Shown here: positions 25,737-34,204 of the stretch, piece by piece
How the letters are laid out: each line of letters starts with the position of its first letter
Position numbering within the stretch: the first letter of the stretch is position 1
NCBI GenBank assembly: GCA_964631945.1
Contig: CAZWAY010000009.1
Coordinates: forward strand, 40,727 to 104,726
DNA length: 64,000 bases
DNA from: JABFRZ01 sp964631945
GTDB taxonomy: Bacteria; Planctomycetota; UBA1135; GCA-002686595
Reading direction: 5' to 3'
The notes under the pieces: generated by a model
What the model was told of the DNA's origin: nothing
Database searches by the model: none
Seen by the model: only the letters and a program-made list of their open reading frames with translations
Made by a program: the position numbers and the translations under genes

Positions 25737-28700
25737 CTACTGCCGCGTGAAGGTGTCGAACAGCGTCGACTGCGAGTTGGCCGACATGGTGCCACCGCCC
25801 GCCAGGAAGACGTGTCCCTGGTAGAGCACCGGGAAGATGCCGTGGCGGGGGTTGGGCATGGGGCGCTCGCTGCGCCAGGTGTTCGCGAGCGGGTCGTACA
25901 CGTCCACGCGGTCGTAGACGCCGTTCGCGTTGGCGTCCGGGTCGTCCAGCGTCTCGCCTCCGAAGACGTAGAACTCGCCGCGCAGCCAGAGGGCCTTGCC
26001 CATGCCGCCGCGGGCCTCCGGCAGCGGCGCCAGGGTCGAGCCGCCGCCGCCGCTCCACGTCCAGGTGTTCGCGAGCGGGTCGTAGACCATCAGCGAGTCG
26101 TAGCCGTTGGCGACGAAGTTGCCTCCGCGGCGCCCGCCGAAGACGTACATCTTGCTTCCGTCGGTGGCCGTGGCGGTGTGGTTGCGGCCGCCATCGGGCA
26201 TCGCGGCCTTGGCGGTCCAGGTGTTCGCGACGGGGTCGTACACCGCGCAGTTCGCGACCGTGAAGGTGCTGACGATGCCGCCCGCGGCGTAGATCTGGCC
26301 GCCGATCACGGCCGTGCACACCGAGCCACCGCTCCAGGGCATGTCGGCGCCGCTCGTCCACGAGTTCGCGACCGGGTCGTAGATCTGCACGCGGCCCTCC
26401 GAGCCGCCGCCGATGCCGCCGATCAGGTACAGCTTGCCGCCGACGACTTCCGCGGAGTGGTGGTGGCCGAGGTGGATGCGCGTGGCCTTGTTGCTCAGCC
26501 ACTGGCGGTTCTGGAGGTTGTAGGCGAAGGTCGTGCTCGAGCCTTCCCCGACCAGGTACATCGTGCCGCTGATCACGCCGGCCGCGACCTCGCCGATGGC
26601 CGTGCCCACGCTGGCGAGCGACTCCCAGCGGCCGGGTTCGTTGCCGGGGCCGAGCAGGTAGCGGAAGGCCTGGGTGAGGGTGTCCTGGGTCCCGCCGACC
26701 GTGACCACCACGTCGAGCAACGTCGGCGTCGGGTTGGGCTGGGTCGGGACGAGGCCGCGGATGCGCCCCCACGAGACCTCGGTGAGCGTGGCCGGCAGGC
26801 CGCCGATCGTGACCGAGGTCGTGCCGAGCGTGCCGAGTCCGCGCCCGCTGATCACGAAGGGTGCTCCGCCGCTCGCGGGCGCGCGCCACGGGAAGATGTC
26901 GTGCACCACCATCTCGAGCGGCGACAGGTCGTCGGCCTCGAAGACCTCGATCTCGGCGCCCTGGTAGTCGAGCGAGATGATCGCTCCGCCCGGGCCCGTC
27001 ACGCAGCCGAGGCCCAGGGTATTCGGTTCGATCACGGCCTGGCCCAGGGTCCCACGGCCATCTGCCTTCAGCACCACGCGTCGCAGCTTGCTCTGGTACT
27101 CCTGCACGATCAGGTTGCCGCGGATCAGCCCCGCGAAGGTGTCGGCGCGATACTCGTCGATGCCGTCGCTCGAGGGCGGCAGCCAGGCGATCATCTGGAA
27201 CAGCGTGTCCGGGATGCTCGGCGGCCCGTGCAGGCCGGCGTAGTAGACGCCCTGGCGCGCATCGGTTCGCCCACGGCTGCGGTTTGGGGAGCCGTAGTAG
27301 TTGCCCAGTTCGACCAGGTTCAGCTCGTCGTCGTCGTAGGGATCCGGGCCCTGGGAGGTGAGGCTGAGGGAGGCCAGGCCGAAGCCGATGTTGGGGCCGT
27401 TGTCGGTGGCGTAGAGCCGACTCTTCGTGGTGTAGACCAGCCCGAAGGGATTGCGCAGACCCGCCGCGTGGACGGCGACGTCGATGCCCGCGGCCACGTC
27501 CACTTCCTCGCCGAAGCGCTGGTCGTCGTTGGGTAGGCCCCCGATCGTCTCGACGTAGGTGACCGTGCCGTTGAAGCCCGGCTTGGAGAGTCGAGCCTTG
27601 AGCACGGCAGCCGAGAGCGGCGATTCGGGCAGGTCGCCGGAGTCGGGGTCCTTGATCCCGGCGTTGGTCATGCTGCCGATGTTGATCAGGAGGTCGCCGT
27701 TGTCGTCGAAGGCGATGCCGTTGACGGCGTGGTCGTGGTTCGAGGTCGGCAGCCCGGTGATGAGCGGCGTGGGCGCGTCGAAGTTGGGCCCGGTCAGCAC
27801 GCTGATCTGCCCCGTGTAGGGCGAGGGACCGGTGGGCGTCGTGCCCCCGTTCACGAAGTGCTTCCCGTGGCCCACGTAGAGCTTGACGGGCGAGGGCGGG
27901 TCGTAGGGATTGACCGTGATCGACAGGGTGTTCTTGTTCGAGAGCCCGGACACGCCCGGGAAGATCGTCTGCGAGACCAGCTCGTAGCTCTGGTCGAACG
28001 CGAGCGCCGTGACGCGCCCGTCGAGCGAGGTCACGTACAGCTTGCCGTCCGGTGCCCACACGCCCGCGGTGGGCGCGGGCACGTCCACGATCAGGTCCCG
28101 CCGGAACTGGATCGGCGGCGGGCCATTGAGCTGGTAGAGGAACGTGCGCACGTTGCTGGTGCCGTTGGCGGTCTCGACCGAGACCGGGATGGCGCCACCG
28201 CCCGGGGGCGAGAGGAACTGGATCTGCCCGGGCTTGATCAGCGTGAAGTCCGCCGCGATCAGGTCCATGTCGCCCCAGTGGACGAGCACCTGCTGCGCGG
28301 GGAAGAAGCCGAACCCATCGATCGTGATCGGGTCGCCGCCCGCGATCCCGCCCGTGGCGGTCATCGCGTGGAGCACGGGCACCACCCCGGTCTCGTCGTG
28401 GCTCAGGAGGCCCTCGTCGATCGGCCCACCGAGGCCTTCGAACTCCATTTGCACGCCGAGCGGCAGGTCGGCCAGCGTCTCCACCGCGAAGCGCGCCTCG
28501 ATGTCGTGCCGGCCCTCCAGCAGGAACACCGGTTCGAGCACCAGGGCGCCGTCCACGAACAACCTGCGCGCGGCGCCGCCGCTGGCGGTGAAGGTGTAGG
28601 TGCCGAAGGATTCGAGCTCGATGCTGCCGACCAGGCGCACCATCACGTTGCTGGCGAAGGGCGAGCCGCCGACGCTGCCCGCGCCGCTGAGGCTCAGGCC

Positions 28701-29609
28701 CGCGCGCTGCTCGACGAACTCCGCGGTGGGTGGCACTTCGTCGAGCAAGGCCGTCGGGCCGCTCACGCTGGCGTCGTGGTAGTACGCGAGCACGCCGGGG
28801 ACTTCGCCCGCGGCGACCAGGCGCACGTCGACGATCCCGGCCAACGAGCGTGGCGGGACGTTGTCGTCGGTGATCCTGAATTCGATCGATGTCGTCGGCT
28901 GCGTGAGCACCGTGCTCAGGGACGTCGTGGTCGAGCTCAGGTTCCCGTCCACGCGCCATGCGTAGGCCGCCAGGCTGTGGCCGGGCTCGTGGGTGTGCGC
29001 GCCGCTTCCGTCCAGGACCAGCGGTTCGCTTCCGTCTTCATCGTAGTCCACGCGCCAGCGCGGGCCGTCGATGGTCACGTGCAGGAACGGATCTCCGGCG
29101 TGGCCGCCGAGACCGCTCACCGCCACGTCCACGCTCCTGGTGGCGGACTGGAAGCGCAGCACGAAGGCGTCGAGTTGCTCCACCACGGGCTCGAACTCGA
29201 GGGTTGCGGCCAGCGTTTGCCCGTGCTGGAGCGTGAACCCGGGTGAGAGCACGCGCGTGACGTCGCTGCTGCTGCCCGCATAGCTCTTCCCGTTGAGGAC
29301 CAACCGGAAGGCCTGGCTGTTGCCGCTCGCGCCGAGCAGGAACCTCACGGCACCGATCCGGATCGGTCCGAAGCCCGAGTTCCGCAGCGTCAGCCCCAGG
29401 CTGTGGCTGTCGCCGGCCTGGACGGCGCCGAAGGTGAGCACGGACGGGGTGACCTCGAACCCGGAGAGATCGACCTCCACGCTCGAACTCCCGGCCGGCG
29501 TGCCGGTGGGGGCGAAGCCGCCTGGCTTGTGCTTGGGCTGCTGCGCGAACGAGGCGCCGAACAGGATCAGGAGCGCCGACGAAACGACGCGAACCAGTCG
29601 ACTACGCAT
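25737..29609 (-). CDS. Giant secreted PA14 / sugar-dehydrogenase-like / Kelch protein
   Basis: A 1290-residue exported protein with an unusual domain chain. A signal peptide (about 1-22) is followed by an Ig-like ASH/HYDIN-type domain (about 45-130, VLTFGAVQAGDSHSLGLTLRN), a PA14-like domain (about 275-385, GTYTFTASGGAARRLFVDG) and an IPT/TIG domain (about 430-500). Next is a glucose/sorbosone-dehydrogenase-like six-blade propeller (about 510-860, with HDHAVNGIAFDDNGDLLINIGS and AAGLRNPFGLVY), a second IPT/TIG (about 880-960), and at least five Kelch repeats (about 980-1290, VYDPxANTW and GGxxG). A role in extracellular carbohydrate binding or oxidation is possible. ATG at 29609 gives the signal peptide. 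Confidence 0.85.
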   Translation of the reverse strand: MRSRLVRVVSSALLILFGASFAQQPKHKPGGFAPTGTPAGSSSVEVDLSGFEVTPSVLTFGAVQAGDSHSLGLTLRNSGFGPIRIGAVRFLLGASGNSQAFRLVLNGKSYAGSSSDVTRVLSPGFTLQHGQTLAATLEFEPVVEQLDAFVLRFQSATRSVDVAVSGLGGHAGDPFLHVTIDGPRWRVDYDEDGSEPLVLDGSGAHTHEPGHSLAAYAWRVDGNLSSTTTSLSTVLTQPTTSIEFRITDDNVPPRSLAGIVDVRLVAAGEVPGVLAYYHDASVSGPTALLDEVPPTAEFVEQRAGLSLSGAGSVGGSPFASNVMVRLVGSIELESFGTYTFTASGGAARRLFVDGALVLEPVFLLEGRHDIEARFAVETLADLPLGVQMEFEGLGGPIDEGLLSHDETGVVPVLHAMTATGGIAGGDPITIDGFGFFPAQQVLVHWGDMDLIAADFTLIKPGQIQFLSPPGGGAIPVSVETANGTSNVRTFLYQLNGPPPIQFRRDLIVDVPAPTAGVWAPDGKLYVTSLDGRVTALAFDQSYELVSQTIFPGVSGLSNKNTLSITVNPYDPPSPVKLYVGHGKHFVNGGTTPTGPSPYTGQISVLTGPNFDAPTPLITGLPTSNHDHAVNGIAFDDNGDLLINIGSMTNAGIKDPDSGDLPESPLSAAVLKARLSKPGFNGTVTYVETIGGLPNDDQRFGEEVDVAAGIDVAVHAAGLRNPFGLVYTTKSRLYATDNGPNIGFGLASLSLTSQGPDPYDDDELNLVELGNYYGSPNRSRGRTDARQGVYYAGLHGPPSIPDTLFQMIAWLPPSSDGIDEYRADTFAGLIRGNLIVQEYQSKLRRVVLKADGRGTLGQAVIEPNTLGLGCVTGPGGAIISLDYQGAEIEVFEADDLSPLEMVVHDIFPWRAPASGGAPFVISGRGLGTLGTTSVTIGGLPATLTEVSWGRIRGLVPTQPNPTPTLLDVVVTVGGTQDTLTQAFRYLLGPGNEPGRWESLASVGTAIGEVAAGVISGTMYLVGEGSSTTFAYNLQNRQWLSNKATRIHLGHHHSAEVVGGKLYLIGGIGGGSEGRVQIYDPVANSWTSGADMPWSGGSVCTAVIGGQIYAAGGIVSTFTVANCAVYDPVANTWTAKAAMPDGGRNHTATATDGSKMYVFGGRRGGNFVANGYDSLMVYDPLANTWTWSGGGGSTLAPLPEARGGMGKALWLRGEFYVFGGETLDDPDANANGVYDRVDVYDPLANTWRSERPMPNPRHGIFPVLYQGHVFLAGGGTMSANSQSTLFDTFTRQ

Positions 29610-29803
29610 GGTGGGCGGCCTGCGAAACACTCCGGGGGAACCCCAGGGACGTGGGGTAGGGTGAGCCCTGGCGTCCAGTGTAGCGCCGGCCCGCCTGGGA
29701 TGGCCGCCGTTCCGGCCCCATTCCAAGCGGGGTCCGGTCGAACTCCGGCGAAGTTTCTTCCGTCCCCGGAAGGGATCAAAGGAACCCGCAGGACGCCCCT
29801 GGG

Positions 29804-31051
29804 TCAGCGAGCGCGCGGGGGCGCCCCTCGGTCCGGTGCTTGCGAGTCACCGAGGATCACGAGCGTCGCGGGCGCGCCGACCACCGAATCGCCGTTGGTC
29901 GCATTGCGGAAGTAGGGCTGCAGGAAGAGGATGCGCGCGCCCGCCGGGCCGCGCCGGCGGATGGGGAACCGGTCCGTGAGCGTCCCGCTCGAGTCGATGA
30001 CACCACGCCGGTTGCGGCCGCGCGGCGGAGCGAGCAGGATTTCGCCTTCGTAGCTCGGCGACGAGGACCCCGCCTCGAGCGACGCCGAGTGGAGAAGGAG
30101 CACGTGGTCGTCCACCAGGCCGGTGTAGCCGACGAGTAGCGTCTCGCCCGCGCGCACCGGCGCGCCGACCGAGAGCGAGCGCGCGGCCGTGGGGGACGAG
30201 GCGAACGTGCCGCCCTCGATCGCGATCGCTTCGCCCTGGGCCCCCGAGGCACAGTTGCCGAAACCCTGCCCGGCCGGGCCGCCGGCGAAGGTCGAGCCGA
30301 GCGCGCGGACTTCCGCGGCGGCGCCCTGGATCACGAGCGCGCGGCCGCCGTCGCGGCCGGCGCAGAGGAAGGGATTGCCGGTGTCGCCTCGCCCGCCGGT
30401 CACGGTCGCGCCGGAGAGAAAAGCGGAGCCCTCGCGCACGACGAGCGCGTCCTCGCCGTCGCCGCCGCTCGTCACGGATCCGGTGACGGAGGAATCGTAG
30501 AGGTGGAGGCGGGTTCGCAGCGAGTCGAGAGCGATGCGGCCAGGCGCGAGGAGTCGCGGTGCCTCGATCGTGCAGCGCGCGAGGACCACGTTCGCGTTGT
30601 CGGTCAACGCGACGCCACCCGCGGGGAAGGACTGAGACAACACGGCCTTGACGACACAGTCCTCGATGAAGAGCGCGCCCGCGTTGCCGTGACAGAGGAT
30701 GCCGAGGCGATCGTTGCCCACCGTGTCGATCCCGCGAACGACGACCGTGCCTCCCGCCGCGAGCCCGGCCACGAGAATGCCGTCGACTTCGACGAGCGCG
30801 TCTCTCTCGGCCGTGACGACGATCGGCTTCGAGCCGAGCTCGAGGAGCTCGGAGTAGCGGCCCGCCCGGACGAGCACCACGTCACCCGGCGCCGCGGCGG
30901 CCACGGCGGGCGAGATCGACGTGAAGCTCGAGCCGGCGCCTCCCGAGACGTCCACGACGATGACGTCCGCGGCGAGCGCCGCCGGGGCCGCCGTGAGGAC
31001 GAAGAGAACGGGAGCGAGCAGAGTTGCCGCGATCGTCCGAATCGTGAGCAT
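29804..31051 (-). CDS. Secreted right-handed beta-helix protein with C-terminal module
   Basis: A 415-residue exported protein with a signal peptide ending near residue 27 (ALA). The body opens with a DUF1565-type first turn (SFTSISPAVAAAAPGDVVLVRAGRY) and continues as a parallel beta-helix (about 30-290), a fold of pectate lyases and surface adhesins. No lyase active site is recognisable. The last 110 residues (LSVGAPVRAGETLLVGYTG ... SSGTL ... LFLQPYF ... GAPATLVILGD) resemble the C-terminal module of other exported proteins here. ATG at 31051. Confidence 0.8.
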   Translation of the reverse strand: MLTIRTIAATLLAPVLFVLTAAPAALAADVIVVDVSGGAGSSFTSISPAVAAAAPGDVVLVRAGRYSELLELGSKPIVVTAERDALVEVDGILVAGLAAGGTVVVRGIDTVGNDRLGILCHGNAGALFIEDCVVKAVLSQSFPAGGVALTDNANVVLARCTIEAPRLLAPGRIALDSLRTRLHLYDSSVTGSVTSGGDGEDALVVREGSAFLSGATVTGGRGDTGNPFLCAGRDGGRALVIQGAAAEVRALGSTFAGGPAGQGFGNCASGAQGEAIAIEGGTFASSPTAARSLSVGAPVRAGETLLVGYTGLVDDHVLLLHSASLEAGSSSPSYEGEILLAPPRGRNRRGVIDSSGTLTDRFPIRRRGPAGARILFLQPYFRNATNGDSVVGAPATLVILGDSQAPDRGAPPRAR

Positions 31052-31176
31052 CCTGGATCTCCGTCTAGCGGGTCGGCTCGACCCGTGACCACGCGGTCTG
31101 TCCTGGATCCCGATGCTAGCACCGGAACGGGACCTGTGAGGGAGGCCGACGGTTCCGGCCGGGCCCGGCCCAGGGG

Positions 31177-31923
31177 TCAAGGAATCTGCAGGATGACGCC
31201 GCTGTCCTCGCGCCTGAACTCCAGGCGCGGCGAGCCGTCGAACTGGGTCGTGAGCTGGGCGCGCGGCTGGCCACGCTCGTCGGCGACCTCGAGCAACGGT
31301 TGGCCTTCCGCTTGCACGAGCATGCCCAGACGGCGTGCGCCGCCCTGGTCCAGCAGGATCAGGTTGGGCACTTCGGCGGGGTCGATCCCCACCTGGGCGC
31401 GCATCCGGCCCTGCACATCGCGGAAGCTCAGCCCGGCCCCGCCGCTCCCGAAGGCCTCGAGCCCTCCGCGTGCGCGGCCATTGACGTCGAGGACGTAGAC
31501 CCCGGCCGAGCCGTCCTCGTGCGCGGTCAAGCGCACGCCGTCGAGCAGCCGGTGGCTGGTGAGCTCCATGCGGCTGGTGTTCTTCGAATCGATGCCCAGG
31601 AAGGCCCCGGTCTTCCCGTCCGGTCCGCGCAGCAGGAGCGACGGGCCCTGGGTCGTCAGCAGGGCCGAGGCCTGCCCGTTCCGCAGCGCGAGCATCGGGT
31701 TGCCCTTCGAGTCGAGCTCCAGCGTGGCCTTCTCGCTGCCATCGGGAGCCACCAGCACGAAGCGCTCGGCCGAGACGGTGTTCCTGGTCTGGGGCGCGAC
31801 GGCACAGGCGGCCCACACGAACAGGAGCAGAGCGGTGGTGAGCGCCGCGAGCTTGTAGCGCCGGTTCTCGCGCTCCAGTCGGTCGAGTCGGTCGAGGACG
31901 TTCGGGACGGAGGAATCGGTCAT
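31177..31923 (-). CDS. Membrane-anchored beta-repeat protein of unknown function
   Basis: A 248-residue protein: short coiled-coil N-terminus (LDRLDRLERENRRYK), one membrane helix (about residues 26-45), then about 200 extracytoplasmic residues made of a loose repeat of about 28 residues, [FL]xLxDxxGxxRAxLxxxxxGxPxLxL. The regular Gly/Asp turns suggest a beta-roll or beta-helix. I do not recognise a named family. The 124 bp separating it from the beta-helix gene downstream suggests possible co-transcription. Confidence 0.7.
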   Translation of the reverse strand: MTDSSVPNVLDRLDRLERENRRYKLAALTTALLLFVWAACAVAPQTRNTVSAERFVLVAPDGSEKATLELDSKGNPMLALRNGQASALLTTQGPSLLLRGPDGKTGAFLGIDSKNTSRMELTSHRLLDGVRLTAHEDGSAGVYVLDVNGRARGGLEAFGSGGAGLSFRDVQGRMRAQVGIDPAEVPNLILLDQGGARRLGMLVQAEGQPLLEVADERGQPRAQLTTQFDGSPRLEFRREDSGVILQIP

Positions 31924-32094
31924 GGTCTGGGCCTTTGGACCGGGACGGGAGTCCGACGTGGGCGAACGGAAGGCAAACCGCGGACCGGCGGGGAGTACGG
32001 GCCGGGGGCGCGGGGGCTGGCCACGCCGTGCGGTCAGCGCGCAGCTCGACCGCGCGCGAAGGCACGGCAGCCGCGCCCGACTCGACTCGTGCGG

Positions 32095-32553
32095 CTAGCC
32101 CTTCTTGCAGTGCTCGTCGAAGAGCTTGGTGAGGCTCTGCGCGATGGTCTGCGGATCGCGGCCCTCGATGTCGTGCCGCTGCATCATGTGCACGACCTTG
32201 CCGTCCTTCAGCAGCGCGATCTGGGGCGAGCTCGGCTGGTACGGCTTGAAGTACTCCCGCGCGCGCGCCACGGCTTCGCGCTCCATGCCCGCGAACACGG
32301 TGAACAGCTGGTCGGGGCGGTTCTTGTGCATCAGCGCCAGCGTCAAGCCGGGCCGCGCGCCCGCCGCGGCGCAGCCGCACACGGAGTTGACGAAGAGCAG
32401 GGCCGTGCCCTTCTTCAGGACGGCCTGGTCGACCTCGGCGGGAGTCTTGAGCTCGGTCACGCCCAGGCGCGTGACTTCGTCACGCATGGGCTGGACCAGG
32501 GCGGCGTCGTAGAGGCCACCGCCCGCGGGCGGCTGCTGCTGTCGTGAGAACAT
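32095..32553 (-). CDS. Bacilliredoxin (BrxA/BrxB family)
   Basis: A 152-residue thioredoxin-fold protein with the CGC motif (Cys59-Gly-Cys61) in FVNSVCGCAAAGARPG. Family members remove bacillithiol from S-bacillithiolated proteins. The Met-Arg-Asp segment near the N-terminus and the HDIEGRDPQTIAQSL tail are typical. ATG at 32553; ORF readings extending further upstream are implausible because they cross into the divergent gene's control region. Its presence implies that the host makes bacillithiol or a related low-molecular-weight thiol; other bacillithiol genes are not in the window. Confidence 0.93.
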   Translation of the reverse strand: MFSRQQQPPAGGGLYDAALVQPMRDEVTRLGVTELKTPAEVDQAVLKKGTALLFVNSVCGCAAAGARPGLTLALMHKNRPDQLFTVFAGMEREAVARAREYFKPYQPSSPQIALLKDGKVVHMMQRHDIEGRDPQTIAQSLTKLFDEHCKKG

Positions 32554-32774
32554 GGCTTTCCTCGGTTCTGGGTGGGTCGAGCATCTTATCGAGCGCGGCG
32601 GGCTGCCGTCCCGGTTCGGCCTTCGTCCAGGACCGGTAGGGGCCTCCACCGAGCTCCGGACGCCGTGGACGAGCCTCCGGGGCGCCAATAATCGAAGCCT
32701 GTTGCCGGCCGCGCGGCGCGCGGAGAGTGGCAATCTCTTCCGACTCTCCCTGGCGGCGGCTCGGGGGGAGGAGG

Positions 32775-33728
32775 ATGCTCCTCCGGTCGGTGGACCTTGC
32801 TGGCCGATGCAGGCGGACCTTGGCGCTCGAGTTCTCCCCTCCCACGACCGACGAGTTCCCGCGCCCCGCGCGCGGACCCCTGGGCCTGCTCAGGCGTCGG
32901 GCCCTGCGCTTCCTGGGCCGCACCCTGGCGGACGCGAGCAACGTCTTCTTCCCGACGCCGCTCGGGCGCTGGCTGCACGCCCGCATCCGCGACGACCTCG
33001 AGGTCGCCGTGGTCGACGTCCCGCTCCCCAGCCCGGCCGCGGGCTTCGAGTGGCCGACGATCGCGTTCCTGTCGGACCTGCACGCGGGCCACTACATGAC
33101 CGCGGCGGATCTCGAGGCGCTGGCCGGCCTGCTCGTCGGGCTGAACCCGGACCTCGTGTGCCTCGGGGGCGACCTGATCAACCACCACGCGGAGGAGCTC
33201 GAGCTGCTCGGGCCGGCCCTGGCGCGGCTGCGCGCCCCGCTCGGCGTGTTCGCGGTGCCGGGCAACCACGACTACATCGAGAGCGGCGAGATCCAGGCCT
33301 GGTCCACGCACCTCGAGACGCGCGGCGTGCGCGTCCTGAACAACCGCGGCGTGCGTCTCACGCACCGCGGCGGCGCGTTCTGGCTGTGCGGTGTCGACGA
33401 CCTGACCGAGGGGCAGCCGTGCCTCGCCGACGCCCTGTCCGGTCGGCGGGCCGGCGAGCCGGCGCTGCTCCTCTCGCACCATCCCGACCTGTTCCACGAG
33501 GCCAGCGCGCGTGGGGTCGACCTGCAGCTCTCCGGGCACACCCACGGCGGCCAGATGCGCTTCTTCGGCTGGGCGCCGCTGCACCACTCGCGCCACGGAT
33601 GGGTGAACGGGCTCTACGCGCGCGGTGCTTCGCGCCTCTATGTCGGCCGTGGCGCGGGCGTGACCGCGCTCCCCCTGCGGATCGGGACCCGCTCCGAGAT
33701 CACCCTGCTGCGTCCCAGGGGAGCCTAG
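32775..33728 (+). CDS. Calcineurin-like metallophosphoesterase (YkuE type)
   Basis: All five metal-binding blocks are present: SDLHAGHY (DxH), GGDLINH, GNHDY, LSHHPD and SGHTHGGQ. A basic, hydrophobic N-terminal segment before the domain fits the membrane-associated YkuE/LpxH-like group that acts on phospholipid-type substrates. The start is uncertain: GTG 32727 opens the frame and ATG 32775 is directly abutted by a GGAGGAGG run, too close to serve as its own ribosome-binding site, so a slightly later non-ATG start is possible. Divergent from the bacilliredoxin gene. Confidence 0.85.
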   Translation: MLLRSVDLAGRCRRTLALEFSPPTTDEFPRPARGPLGLLRRRALRFLGRTLADASNVFFPTPLGRWLHARIRDDLEVAVVDVPLPSPAAGFEWPTIAFLSDLHAGHYMTAADLEALAGLLVGLNPDLVCLGGDLINHHAEELELLGPALARLRAPLGVFAVPGNHDYIESGEIQAWSTHLETRGVRVLNNRGVRLTHRGGAFWLCGVDDLTEGQPCLADALSGRRAGEPALLLSHHPDLFHEASARGVDLQLSGHTHGGQMRFFGWAPLHHSRHGWVNGLYARGASRLYVGRGAGVTALPLRIGTRSEITLLRPRGA

Positions 33729-33737
33729 GCTCGGCTC

Positions 33738-34088
33738 CTAGGGCTCGTTCGACCAGAGTCTCTCGCGCTCGTTCTCGAGCTCCCACAGGACCTTGCGCAG
33801 CAGCGCGCGACCGTCCTCGGAGGAGAGCAGGATCGAGTCGAGGTTGAGCTGGCACACCGAACAGACGGGGCGCGAGCCGCGATAGCTCATGATGTCCACG
33901 CGCGGGTCGAGCACCACGTCCTCGATGCCGTACTTCTCGGCGTCGATCGGCGTGCCGTCCTCGTGGAAGCCGAAGAAGGTCTTCACCTCGGCCGGCGTCC
34001 GTCGGCACAGGAAGCAGCGGTCCTCGTTCCCGGCCCGATCGAGGGCCGCGAAGTACTGCTGGAACTGGCGATCCAAGGTCATGGGCAT
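33738..34088 (-). CDS. Small protein with paired CxxC motifs (putative zinc ribbon)
   Basis: A 116-residue protein not assignable to a named family. Two CxxC pairs, CFLC (near residue 25) and CSVC (near 75), are placed to bind one zinc ion, and the C-terminus is a charged helix (LLRKVLWELENERERLW). Start at ATG 34088 or ATG 34082, only two codons apart. Convergent with the phosphoesterase, 9 bp between the stops. Coding is supported by the good amino-acid composition and conserved-looking motifs; the function is unknown. Confidence 0.65.
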   Translation of the reverse strand: MPMTLDRQFQQYFAALDRAGNEDRCFLCRRTPAEVKTFFGFHEDGTPIDAEKYGIEDVVLDPRVDIMSYRGSRPVCSVCQLNLDSILLSSEDGRALLRKVLWELENERERLWSNEP

Positions 34089-34204
34089 GCCCCCGATAGG
34101 CGCGCTCGCGCGCCCGGTTTCGGCGGATTCGGCGCGGCTACGATACGCGAGCGTGGCGGTCCTGCGGGCATGGGCCGCGCCGAGGGGCGGCCGGGAGAAG
34201 GCGA

